In this document: piece by piece, positions 1 through 6,156 of the stretch
How positions within the stretch are numbered: the first letter of the stretch is position 1
Layout: every line of letters starts with the position of its first letter
Assembly (NCBI GenBank): GCA_965372385.1
Contig: CBDVCD010000162.1
Location: 1-7,698, forward strand
From: JASJBU01 sp965372385
GTDB taxonomy: Bacteria; Pseudomonadota; Gammaproteobacteria; Chromatiales; Chromatiaceae
Length of the DNA stretch: 7,698 nucleotides
Direction of reading: 5' to 3'
Position numbers and translations under genes: made by a program
The notes under the pieces: generated by a model
Database searches by the model: none
What the model was told of the DNA's origin: nothing
Seen by the model: only the letters and a program-made list of their open reading frames with translations

Positions 1-378
1 CCCGTGAATCAGGGCCGGCTCGAATCTGCCGCTCTTCTCCATGGCCGCGAAGCGTGTGGTCAGGCTATTGATCGTCCGGTAGAGCGGTAGACGTCCCATG
101 GTGTTGCTTTCCAGCCACTTGCCGAACTGCCGGCCGATTAGCAGACGCGCCGCCAGACCGAGCAGAACGGAGGCGAGCAGGATCAGGGCAACCGCCACGA
201 CCACGGGTGCCTGCAGATACTCGAAGGCACCTTCAGGAAACAGGTCGGCGATGGGTGTGGCGAGACCCACTACGCCCTCCAGGATTTCATCCAGCAGAAG
301 GCCGAACAGCAGCAAGGGAAGAAGAATGAAGAAGCCACCAACCAGTGTGCTCTTCAGAAATTCAATCAGTGTTTTCAT
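1..378 (-). CDS. DUF502-family membrane protein (partial, 3' end outside window)
   Basis: The first 126 codons are visible, from the ATG at 378-376 to the window edge with no stop, so the C-terminal part is missing. The protein begins MKTLIEFLKSTLVGGFF. It has two strongly hydrophobic stretches, about residues 12-33 and 53-75, separated by an acidic segment (DEILEGVV). A conserved-looking cytoplasmic segment follows (GRLPLYRTINSLTTRF). Two N-terminal helices followed by an xxPLYxxI(N/K)xL-type motif are the pattern of DUF502 inner-membrane proteins, whose biochemical role is unknown. A G-rich stretch about 7 bases upstream of the ATG may be the ribosome binding site. It lies 144 bases downstream of the MFS gene on the same strand and could be co-transcribed or have its own promoter. 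The family call rests on pattern memory and is moderately sure; a membrane protein is very likely. Confidence 0.72.
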   Translation of the reverse strand, partial: MKTLIEFLKSTLVGGFFILLPLLLFGLLLDEILEGVVGLATPIADLFPEGAFEYLQAPVVVAVALILLASVLLGLAARLLIGRQFGKWLESNTMGRLPLYRTINSLTTRFAAMEKSGRFEPALIHG

Positions 379-447
379 TAGATTTGACCCCCATCGACAG
401 AGCCTGAAGGCAGAGCAAGCACAAGTATGGCACGGTTCTCATCATTA

Positions 448-456
448 ATTATGGCA
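448..456 (-). promoter_or_regulatory. possible extended -10 promoter for the DUF502 gene
   Basis: On the minus strand the sequence TGCCATAAT fits an extended -10 element: TG, one base, then CATAAT, 5 of 6 to consensus. Transcription would start near 441, giving a leader of about 60 bases before the ATG at 378. No good -35 is seen at the right distance. The rest of the 379-522 gap shows only an 8-base direct repeat (TATGGCAC at 426-433 and 450-457), one copy of which overlaps this element, and no gene. Confidence 0.28.
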
Positions 457-522
457 CAGGTGGGCAAAGCTATAGCCTGTCCTCTCTTGGAAGATAACAC
501 AGTGGGTAATCCACCCATTTGG

Positions 523-2148
523 TCATGCCAATTTTCTCTGTCGAGTAAACAGCAAGGACAGCAGGATCATGCCGACGATCACTCCCATCAGGATCTCCAG
601 CGTACTTTGATAGGCCGTCAGGTAGGCATTCGACACGATTGCATGATACGCGTCTCCGGTAACTTCGGGCAGGCTGTCCAGGAAGGCCTTCCAGTCGTCA
701 TCAGTCACGCGCGCTGCCCAATCCTCTAGCTCGATGACGGCCTTATCGCGTTCGGCATTGCCCACCCCCGTCTCGCCGTGAAAGGCGAAATAGTCATCCA
801 CCACCCGACCGAACATCAGACTGAGAAAAACAGAACCCAGCACCGACACACCGAACGCGACGCCTAACTCCTTGCCCGTGGAGTCGCCCCCGGTCGCCTC
901 GCCCAACTCGGCAGCCTGGACCCTGGACAGGGTAACCTCCGTCAAGCGCGCCAGCACCATGCCCGCGCCAGCCCCGAAACAGAACAATGCCGGCACCAGA
1001 CTGGCCAGATCGAGCTGCAGGCTCGCGGTTCGATAGACCCACCAACCACCCGCCAGCATCAGGACCAGCCCGACGCGGAGAATCAAGATGGCCGAGACAG
1101 CAGCCGGCAGGCGCGAGGCGCCCAGTGCAAACAGGAAGATACCAAGCGTGTATGGCAGCAGCACCAGGCCGGTCTCGAGGGCATCCAGAAACAGGGCGGA
1201 CTGTAGAAACACGGGCAACACGAACAGCAGGCCGCCAACCACCAGCTGAAACAGAAAGCCCAGCAGGGCCCCAAGTGAAAAGCTGTGGTTGTTGAACAGG
1301 CGAATCTGAAACAACGGCGCCATCGAACGCCGGGCCCGCCATTCCGCCCAGGCGGCATAAGCCACCAGGACCAGAACACCGGCCAGAAACATGACCACCG
1401 CGGCCGACAGGCCGAAGGGCGCAAACACCTGGTCGCCGACATAAAATGGCCGAAGGGCACCCCACCAACCGAACTCACCGGCGAGCGTCGCGCCGAGCAC
1501 CAGCAATCCGAAACCGATGAAGGTCAGTATGGCCCCGAAGCCGTCGAATGGCGCCTTCTGTCCGCGCTCCACTTCCGTCACCATGCTGGCGAAGAACAGC
1601 AACAACACTATGATCAGCAGCTCTGAACCGAAGGCCAGTCGCCAACTGACCAGATTGGCGAGCGCCCCCATCCACACGGGACCGATCACGGCAGCCGCCG
1701 CCACAAAGGCCGAAAAGATGCCGAAGGCGGCCGAGCGCTGCTGGCCCTCGTAATTAAGTACGATCAGGGAACTGGCTGCGGGGATCATCATGGCGCCGCC
1801 GATGGGCTTGATCAGCGACCAGCCGAGCAGCAGGACCCAGATGCTCGGGCTCATCGCCGCCACCAGGACGCCCGTCACGAAGATCAGAGCACCCGCGACG
1901 AAGACCCGTTTCTCGCCCAGCTTGGTCGCGAGCTTGCCGGCGGCCAGATAGGTCGAAGCCATTACCAGCGAGTGCAGCGCCATGGCCGCCTGGATGAAGG
2001 AGAGCTGCGTGTTCAGGTCGTTCACAATCGAACCGATCGCCACCGGCATCATTGAGCCGTCGAGGGTAATGGCGAAGATGCCCAGTGAAACGGCGAGCAG
2101 TGCAGCCCAGCTCTGGAGCATGCTCGATTGTGTCTGTTTATCTTTCAT
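523..2148 (-). CDS. MFS transporter, DHA2-type (14 TM) drug/solute:H+ antiporter
   Basis: A 541-residue inner-membrane transporter, the usual size for the 14-helix DHA2 group that exports drugs or other small hydrophobic compounds with the proton gradient. Visible signatures: the TM1 motif with Asp (ITLDGSMMPVAIGSI, D30); a motif-A-like loop after TM2 (GKLATKLGEKRV); a motif-C-like segment in TM5 (AVIGPVWMGALANLVSWRLAF); then further hydrophobic helices ending in a short basic tail (TRQRKLA). A hydrophilic segment of about 60 residues lies before the last helix, as is common in DHA2 proteins. The start is taken at the ATG at 2148-2146 (MKDKQTQ), with AGGA about 8 bases upstream. A TTG at 2196 would add 16 residues with no membrane character. 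It is divergent from the sensor kinase and shares the intergenic region with the palindrome at 2215-2232. No TetR or MarR repressor is adjacent. Substrate unknown; the family call is firm. Confidence 0.9.
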   Translation of the reverse strand: MKDKQTQSSMLQSWAALLAVSLGIFAITLDGSMMPVAIGSIVNDLNTQLSFIQAAMALHSLVMASTYLAAGKLATKLGEKRVFVAGALIFVTGVLVAAMSPSIWVLLLGWSLIKPIGGAMMIPAASSLIVLNYEGQQRSAAFGIFSAFVAAAAVIGPVWMGALANLVSWRLAFGSELLIIVLLLFFASMVTEVERGQKAPFDGFGAILTFIGFGLLVLGATLAGEFGWWGALRPFYVGDQVFAPFGLSAAVVMFLAGVLVLVAYAAWAEWRARRSMAPLFQIRLFNNHSFSLGALLGFLFQLVVGGLLFVLPVFLQSALFLDALETGLVLLPYTLGIFLFALGASRLPAAVSAILILRVGLVLMLAGGWWVYRTASLQLDLASLVPALFCFGAGAGMVLARLTEVTLSRVQAAELGEATGGDSTGKELGVAFGVSVLGSVFLSLMFGRVVDDYFAFHGETGVGNAERDKAVIELEDWAARVTDDDWKAFLDSLPEVTGDAYHAIVSNAYLTAYQSTLEILMGVIVGMILLSLLFTRQRKLA

Positions 2149-2214
2149 TGGTGCAATCCTGATTGGGTCCCCTCCGCCAAGGTGAAAGGCTAACAAGGAC
2201 AGGCGCCGGCCGAT

Positions 2215-2233
2215 ATTGGACCAAAGTCCAATA
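2215..2233. promoter_or_regulatory. putative operator, copy 1 (perfect inverted repeat)
   Basis: ATTGGAC-CAAA-GTCCAAT is a perfect 7+7 inverted repeat with a 4-base centre. The 18 bases TTGGACCAAAGTCCAATA (2216-2233) recur exactly at 4830-4847. It lies between the divergent MFS and kinase genes, about 67 bases from the MFS ATG and 71 from the kinase TTG. Dyads of this size and spacing are typical of sites bound by dimeric LuxR/FixJ-type regulators, and such a regulator is encoded at 4133-4765. The dyad and the repetition are seen directly; binding by that regulator is inference. Confidence 0.7.
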
Positions 2234-2272
2234 ACGCAGGAGCGATCTTCAAGCCTTGGGATGCTGATGATG

Positions 2273-2278
2273 TAAGAT
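2273..2278 (+). promoter_or_regulatory. possible -10 element for the kinase operon
   Basis: TAAGAT matches 4 of 6 bases of a sigma-70 -10 hexamer. No -35 hexamer is seen at 16-18 bases, as expected for an activator-dependent promoter. Transcription from it would start near 2285, placing the centre of the palindrome at about -61. Weak on its own; it is listed because a comparable hexamer lies at the same distance from the second palindrome copy. Confidence 0.25.
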
Positions 2279-2303
2279 AAGGAAAAACGAGGTACATGAA
2301 CTG

Positions 2304-3815
2304 TTGAGTATTCTAACTATTGCCTGGTCCGCAGGCGGGGCAGCCTGCCTGATGCTGGCCCTGCTGCAGCTCCTGCTGTGGTTCAAGGTCCGGCGCAACA
2401 GGGCAATACTCTGGTCGGTGACTATGGCGTTCAGCGCCGCGGCCAGTGCCTACATCGAGCTGGCATTGATGCACGCCACGTCGCCGGACGCTTACGGCAC
2501 CCTTCTGGTTTGGCAAAACTGGGCGGTATTCGGCCTGTTGGTGTCCCTGATCTGGTTTGTCCGTCATTATTTCCGTAGCGGTCGGCAGTGGCTCGCACTC
2601 CTTATTACCCTGGCCTGGAGCGTTTCCATACTAGTGAATCTGTTTTCACCCCATAGCGTGACCTTCCTGGAGGTGACCGAACTGCGGCACTTACGCACCT
2701 ATTGGGGGGAAAGCTTCGCCGCTCCCGTGGGCACCACTCATCCGTGGAAGCTCCTTCCTGACCTGGCATCACTGTTGATCGCCGGTTTTATTCTGGATGC
2801 TTCTCTAATGCTGTGGCGCCGAGGAGAACAGCGCCGGGCCATGCTGATCGGCGGCAGTATGCTGTTGTTCATCATTATCGGCGGTGTGCATACCCCGCTG
2901 GTTGACATTGGCCTGGTGGCTACGCCCTACATGATCAGCTTCGCCTTCCTCGGCATCGTTATGGCTTTGAGCTACGATCTGGTGTCGGAGGCCGTGCAGG
3001 CGGGCCGCTATGCCCTGCAGATCGCCGCCAGCGAGGAACGCTGGCGCACCCTGATGGAGAATGTAGAACTGGCGGTGGTCGGCAGCGATCCAGCGGGCAG
3101 GATCAACTATGTTAATCCTTTCCTGTTGCATCTGAGTGGTTACCAGGAGGCCGACTTGTTGGGCGGTCCAATCACCACGCTGGTGCCCGAGGCGGAGGCG
3201 GAGGAGTTGCGGGCGCGCCTGCAACCGGCCAGGACAGAGGAGCTACCCCCCCACAGCCGTTGGGGATTGCAGTGCAGCTCCGGCAAGGTGCGGCAGCTGG
3301 ACTGGTCGACAGTGCGGCTGCGCGATGCCGAGAGGCGCTTCACCGGTCTGTTGAGCATCGGTGTAGATGTCACCGATCGGCTGCGGGCGGAGCAGGACCT
3401 GCTGCGTACCCGCCAGCAGATGGAACGGCTCGGCCGGGCCAGCCTCCTGGGGGAACTGGCATCGGCCCTGGCCCATGAGTTGAATCAACCGCTGGCGGCG
3501 ATTCTTGCCAACGCCCAGGCGGCGCGGCGCTTCATGCATGGCGAGGCGCCGGACCTGGATGAAGTGCAGGAGATCCTGGACGATATCATTCGTGACGACA
3601 AGCGCGCCGGCGAGGTGATTCACAGTCTGCGGGCCATGCTGGGTGGCGGTGTGGTGAACAAGGAATGTTTCTGTATGAATCAGGCTGTGCGGGAGGTCCT
3701 GGAACTCATGAATGGAGAGATACAGACCCAGGGTGTGGAACTGCAAGCCGATCTACAGGCGGGCGAACTCCCGGTGCGTGCCGGCAGGGGGGGAGTTCCA
3801 ACAGGTGGTCATTAA
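2304..3815 (+). CDS. membrane sensor histidine kinase, N-terminal part (7 TM, PAS, HisKA); frame broken near the end
   Basis: Sensor kinase that should autophosphorylate on His and pass the phosphate to the regulator at 4133-4765. Residues about 5-226 form seven hydrophobic helices, a membrane sensor module of unknown ligand. A PAS domain follows from about residue 243 (SEERWRTLMENVELAVVGSD) to about 358 (GVDVTDR). Then comes HisKA with phosphoacceptor H391 in the H-box ALAHELNQPLAA. The frame runs normally to about residue 494, then enters a run of seven G and ends after an unrelated tail (VPTGGH) at residue 503. The ATPase domain continues one frame over, to 4146. Dropping one G restores a continuous kinase of 613 residues. 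The start is a TTG with GAGG 11 bases upstream; the ATG at 2296 is out of frame and stops after three codons. As read, the product lacks the catalytic domain. The kinase assignment is firm; whether the break is biological or a sequencing error cannot be told here. Confidence 0.88.
   Translation: MSILTIAWSAGGAACLMLALLQLLLWFKVRRNRAILWSVTMAFSAAASAYIELALMHATSPDAYGTLLVWQNWAVFGLLVSLIWFVRHYFRSGRQWLALLITLAWSVSILVNLFSPHSVTFLEVTELRHLRTYWGESFAAPVGTTHPWKLLPDLASLLIAGFILDASLMLWRRGEQRRAMLIGGSMLLFIIIGGVHTPLVDIGLVATPYMISFAFLGIVMALSYDLVSEAVQAGRYALQIAASEERWRTLMENVELAVVGSDPAGRINYVNPFLLHLSGYQEADLLGGPITTLVPEAEAEELRARLQPARTEELPPHSRWGLQCSSGKVRQLDWSTVRLRDAERRFTGLLSIGVDVTDRLRAEQDLLRTRQQMERLGRASLLGELASALAHELNQPLAAILANAQAARRFMHGEAPDLDEVQEILDDIIRDDKRAGEVIHSLRAMLGGGVVNKECFCMNQAVREVLELMNGEIQTQGVELQADLQAGELPVRAGRGGVPTGGH
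3787..3793 (+). other. seven-G run where the kinase reading frame shifts
   Basis: Upstream of this run the kinase reads correctly in the frame of 2304 (...GVELQADLQAGELPVRAG). Downstream the kinase N-box (EFQQVVINLLSNALRAM) is in the next frame. Removing one G gives R-A-G-R-G-E-F-Q-Q-V-V, which fits a kinase at the HisKA/ATPase junction. The shift therefore maps to this run. A homopolymer is a common place both for sequencing error and for slipped-strand mutation. Confidence 0.85.
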
Positions 3816-4146
3816 TTTGTTGTCGAATGCCTTGCGGGCCATGGCCGAGACTCCCCCGACACAACGGGAGCTCCGGGTCCATACGGTACTGGAAGGTGAT
3901 CGGGTGCGGGTGGACGTGGAGGATCGTGGGCCTGGCGTGGCGCCGGAGGATCTGCCACACATCTTCGAGCCTTTTTTTACCGCCGGAACCGAGGGTTTCG
4001 GTATGGGATTGGCTATCAGCCGACGTATCGTAGAGGTATGCGGGGGGCGCATCGAGGCGGCAAATCGCCCTAGTGGCGGGGCCCGGTTTAGTTTTTTCCT
4101 GCCCCGTGCGGTCACGCACGGAGGGGATAGGCATGAACAGAGCTAA
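3793..4146 (+). pseudogene. detached ATPase (HATPase_c) domain of the sensor kinase
   Basis: This segment holds the complete catalytic domain of the kinase, in a different frame from its N-terminal part. Visible in order are the N-box (VVINLLSNALRAM), the G1 box (VEDRGPGV), the F box (HIFEPFFT), and the G2 box (GFGMGLAISRRIV) followed by VCGGRIEA. It ends at TAA 4144-4146, overlapping the response regulator start by 14 bases, as in a translationally coupled pair. An in-frame ATG exists at 3712, but the residues between it and the N-box look like out-of-frame noise and no independent ribosome site is evident, so separate translation is unlikely. All motifs are intact with no further stops, which argues that the break is recent or artefactual rather than old decay. 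Confidence 0.8.
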
Positions 4147-4765
4147 CGCCATCGTGTTCGTGGTGGATGACGATCCTTCGGTGCGCAAGGGGCTGGCACG
4201 ACTGCTGCGCGCGTGCGGTTACCGGGTGGAGACCTTCGATTCAGCGGAGACCTTTTTGCGGCACCTAACCAGAGATCTCGGACCCGCCTGTCTGATTCTG
4301 GACGTGCAGATGCCGGGTTTGGACGGGCTGGCGTTGCAGTTACACCTGGTGGATTCGGACTCCACCCTGCCGGTGGTGTTCTTGAGCGGTCACGGGGACA
4401 TCCCCATGAGTGTGCAGGCCATCAAGGCCGGCGCCCAGGATTTTCTCACCAAGCCGGTGGACGAAAACGTGCTGCTGTCAGCGGTCTCCAATGCTATACA
4501 GTGGCACACCGCCATCCTGGACGAGCTGGATATGCAGGACGGCCTGCACCGCAAGATCGATGTCCTGACCCCGAGGGAGCTGGAGATTCTGCGCTGCGTG
4601 CTCTCCGGCGCCCGCAACAAACAGATTGGATTTTACCTGGGTATCGCCGAAAAGACCGTCAAGGTCCATCGTGGGCGCGTAATGGAAAAACTGGGCGCCT
4701 CTTCGGTGGCCGATCTCGCTCTGCTGTGTTCCCGGATCGGTATCGCCCCGCAACAACTCGCATGA
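4133..4765 (+). CDS. two-component response regulator, FixJ/NarL (LuxR HTH) type
   Basis: A 210-residue transcription regulator, the usual size for FixJ/TodT-like proteins. The N-terminal receiver (about 6-125) has the acidic pocket D12-D13-D14, phosphoacceptor D57 in LILDVQMPGLDG, the switch residue S85 (VVFLSGHGDIPMSV) and K107 in TKPV. A linker leads to a LuxR-type helix-turn-helix at about 145-205 (LTPRELEILRCVLSGARNKQI, then the recognition-helix region AEKTVKVHRGRVMEKLGA). The start is the ATG at 4133, with GGAGG 8 bases upstream; an earlier in-frame start at 4073 would lie inside the kinase domain. It overlaps the kinase end by 14 bases, which supports a cognate pair. It is the obvious candidate to bind the palindromes at 2215 and 4830. 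If the kinase is truly broken, it might be phosphorylated by another kinase or by small-molecule donors. Confidence 0.95.
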   Translation: MNRANAIVFVVDDDPSVRKGLARLLRACGYRVETFDSAETFLRHLTRDLGPACLILDVQMPGLDGLALQLHLVDSDSTLPVVFLSGHGDIPMSVQAIKAGAQDFLTKPVDENVLLSAVSNAIQWHTAILDELDMQDGLHRKIDVLTPRELEILRCVLSGARNKQIGFYLGIAEKTVKVHRGRVMEKLGASSVADLALLCSRIGIAPQQLA

Positions 4766-4774
4766 GTCCTCTTT

Positions 4775-4800
4775 CCGGTGTCTGCCGGCCATCACACCGG
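4775..4800 (+). repeat. inverted repeat between regulator and receiver genes
   Basis: CCGGTGT (4775-4781) and ACACCGG (4794-4800) form a 7-bp stem with a 12-base loop, starting 10 bases after the regulator stop codon. No T-run follows, so it is not a standard intrinsic terminator. It could weaken read-through or stabilise the upstream mRNA. CCGGTGTCT is also directly repeated (4775-4783 and 4797-4805). Confidence 0.35.
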
Positions 4801-4829
4801 TGTCTCGACAGCCGGATGCGTTTCCGGGG

Positions 4830-4847
4830 TTGGACCAAAGTCCAATA
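4830..4847. promoter_or_regulatory. putative operator, copy 2 (same palindrome)
   Basis: TTGGAC-CAAA-GTCCAA, followed by TA, is identical over 18 bases to the site at 2216-2233. It lies 61 bases upstream of the ATG of the receiver-only gene. Flanking bases on either side differ from copy 1, so the conservation is confined to the dyad. This is what a binding site, rather than a duplicated segment, would show. It suggests the receiver gene has its own promoter in addition to any read-through from the kinase operon. Confidence 0.7.
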
Positions 4848-4885
4848 GGCGGCTCCGAGATGAGGCGTTAAGGTTACAGGAATGC

Positions 4886-4891
4886 AATACT
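4886..4891 (+). promoter_or_regulatory. possible extended -10 for the receiver-only gene
   Basis: TGCAATACT contains a TGn motif followed by AATACT, 4 of 6 to the -10 consensus, at 39 bases past the palindrome. The kinase-side copy has its -10 candidate at nearly the same offset. A start near 4898 would leave a leader of only about 10 bases before the ATG at 4908. Low confidence. Confidence 0.22.
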
Positions 4892-4907
4892 GACACCTCA
4901 ACGGGAA

Positions 4908-5285
4908 ATGCAACGGCCCTTACCTACAGTCTATGTCATCGACGACGACGCCTCCGTCCTGCGAGCCATGGGGCGTTTGTTGCGGTCCGTGGGAATGCAG
5001 CCGAAACTGTTCTCCTCGCCGGGGGAATTTCTGCGTATCGCCAAGCCCGCACCGGGCGCCTGTCTGCTAGCGGATATCCGTCTTGAGGGCAGCAGCGGCC
5101 TGGATCTTCCGCCGCTGCTCAATGCAAGGCATTGGCAGCTCCCGGTCATTTTTCTCACCGCGCAGGACTCCGATGAGATTCGCACCGCGGCCAAACGGGT
5201 GGGCGCTAGCGCCATGTTCTGCAAGCCGGTGGACGATCGGGCGTTGATCGACGCCATTGAGTGGGCGGTGGAAAACGGCGGCTGA
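4908..5285 (+). CDS. single-domain response regulator (receiver only), FixJ-receiver type
   Basis: A 125-residue stand-alone receiver with no output domain. It has the acidic pocket D12-D13-D14 (VYVIDDDASV), phosphoacceptor D56 (LLADIRLEGSSGLDL), T84 (VIFLTAQDSDE) and K106 (FCKPVDD), so it should accept phosphate. The sequence resembles the receiver of the adjacent regulator (RLLRSVG, the FSSPGEFL region, KPVD), suggesting descent from a FixJ-type protein. The stop follows the last helix of the fold, so it looks naturally single-domain rather than truncated. Such proteins act as phosphate sinks, phosphorelay intermediates or protein-binding switches; which applies here is not visible. It is preceded by the second palindrome. 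The ribosome site is poor: GGGA lies only about 3 bases before the ATG. A CTG at 4890 with AGGA 8 bases upstream is an in-frame alternative start. Confidence 0.9.
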   Translation: MQRPLPTVYVIDDDASVLRAMGRLLRSVGMQPKLFSSPGEFLRIAKPAPGACLLADIRLEGSSGLDLPPLLNARHWQLPVIFLTAQDSDEIRTAAKRVGASAMFCKPVDDRALIDAIEWAVENGG

Positions 5286-5407
5286 AGCCCGGCGATTCGC
5301 GGCGTGTGCATGTAATGGCACTGGGTGCCGGTGGTCCGCGAGACAGGCAGCTTGTGGTTGGCTAGGGGAATTTGGGCGGGAAGATCATCAGATCAGGAGA
5401 GGACGTA

Positions 5408-6001
5408 TTGACTGAGTCGCACACTGTATTGGGCTGGCGTCTGCCGGCGGCCCTGGCCCTGTTCGTTGTCGCCATTGCCTGTCCGATCCTGGGTTCCGTG
5501 ATACTCGCCAGCGATCTGGGCGCGGAGTTCAAGGCCGCCGCCGGGCTGCTGTTCTTTCCGATCCCGGAGTTGTTCGATCTGAGCGCCATCGCCCTGTTGG
5601 GCAAGCCCGGCTTTGCATGGCTGAAGTCGAAGCTCGCTGGATGGCTGCGGCCCTTCGCACCCCTGTCACGGGTAAGCGTCACACGTTATCGGGTCGGTCT
5701 GGCTATGTTCCTGTTGCCGCTGTTGCTCGGCTGGCTGCAACCCTATCTGTCCGGACTGGTGCCGGGCCTGGATAGACACTCCCTCGGGGTCAGCCTTGGC
5801 GGGGACCTGTTGTTCATCGGCAGTTTCTTCGTGCTCGGTGGCGAGTTCTGGGACAAGCTGCGTGCCCTGTTCGTGCACGGCGCCACCGCACGCTTCCCGG
5901 AGAGTGAGACGAATGCAGGTAAAGGCCGGGAAGGTGGGGAAACGTCCGGGGAAGTTTGGACTGGAACTGGGACCGACGAAGACAAAACTGGTGGTGACTA
6001 G
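5408..6001 (+). CDS. 4-TM membrane protein of unknown function with internal duplication
   Basis: I do not recognise a named family. The 197-residue product (from the TTG at 5408) has hydrophobic segments at about 12-34, 44-64, 96-117 and 130-145. The two halves look like copies. Each has a helix containing P(I/L)LLG or PILG, a loop, a second helix, then LLGKPGFAWLKSKL (63-76) in the first half and VLGGEFWDKLRALF (142-155) in the second. This LG(K/G)xxxxxL(K/R) ending resembles small 'transporter suffix'-like membrane modules, a weak comparison. The last 35 or so residues are hydrophilic and rich in Gly, Glu, Thr and Asp. The start is chosen because AGGAGAGG (5395-5402) sits 5 bases before the TTG. 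The frame is open further upstream (for example a possible start at 5372), but with no ribosome site. It follows the receiver gene by 122 bases on the same strand with no clear promoter between, so it may be co-transcribed. Confidence 0.75.
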   Translation: MTESHTVLGWRLPAALALFVVAIACPILGSVILASDLGAEFKAAAGLLFFPIPELFDLSAIALLGKPGFAWLKSKLAGWLRPFAPLSRVSVTRYRVGLAMFLLPLLLGWLQPYLSGLVPGLDRHSLGVSLGGDLLFIGSFFVLGGEFWDKLRALFVHGATARFPESETNAGKGREGGETSGEVWTGTGTDEDKTGGD

Positions 6002-6052
6002 CCCAATCGTTCAGCAGTGTGTGAATTCGCCCAACAAACGCATATTACCTGC

Positions 6053-6140
6053 GTAGGGCGGCAACCCTTGCCGCCGCCAATGCTGGAACCTCGACCGGTG
6101 CAACTTCGTAGTGGATGTCGGCATAGGGATGCCGACCTAC
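6053..6140. repeat. inverted pair of REP-like hairpins (BIME-like)
   Basis: Two palindromic units face each other. Unit 1 starts GTAGG (6053-6057) and has a perfect 8-bp stem GGCGGCAA/TTGCCGCC (6057-6064, 6068-6075) with loop CCC. Unit 2, on the other strand, ends CCTAC (6136-6140) and has a perfect 8-bp stem GTCGGCAT/ATGCCGAC (6117-6124, 6129-6136) with loop AGGG. Read from its own head, each unit is GTAGG, one variable base, CGGCA, CCC in the loop, then the complement. A conserved GTAG head next to a palindrome, paired in opposite orientation in a gap between convergent genes, is the known form of REP/BIME elements mobilised by RAYT transposases. No RAYT gene is in the window. Confidence 0.75.
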
Positions 6141-6156
6141 GGTACTTTAGACATGA

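Noticed and set aside
98..448. Plus-strand open frame of 116 codons
   Set aside because: It is the antisense of the DUF502 gene, rich in Arg/Ser/Pro in the manner of a shadow frame, with no domain character.
426..457. TGGCAC motifs suggesting sigma-54 promoters
   Set aside because: The GC element at the -12 position is missing or off by one base in both copies, and no plus-strand gene follows.
502..518. Small hairpin after the MFS stop as a terminator
   Set aside because: Only 5 bp, with no T-run on the minus strand.
427..729. Plus-strand open frame of 100 codons over the MFS 3' end
   Set aside because: It overlaps the MFS coding region, its composition is not protein-like, and it has no convincing ribosome site.
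794..1468. 224-codon minus-strand frame inside the MFS gene
   Set aside because: Alternate frame of the same strand. The MFS frame has clear transporter motifs and this one has none.
2149..2196. Sixteen-codon N-terminal extension of the MFS protein from a TTG
   Set aside because: The ATG at 2148 has a better ribosome site and gives the normal short N-terminus before TM1.
2296..2307. ATG with good spacing from GAGG just upstream of the kinase
   Set aside because: It reads only three codons (ATG AAC TGT) before TGA and is out of frame with the kinase, so it cannot be the kinase start.
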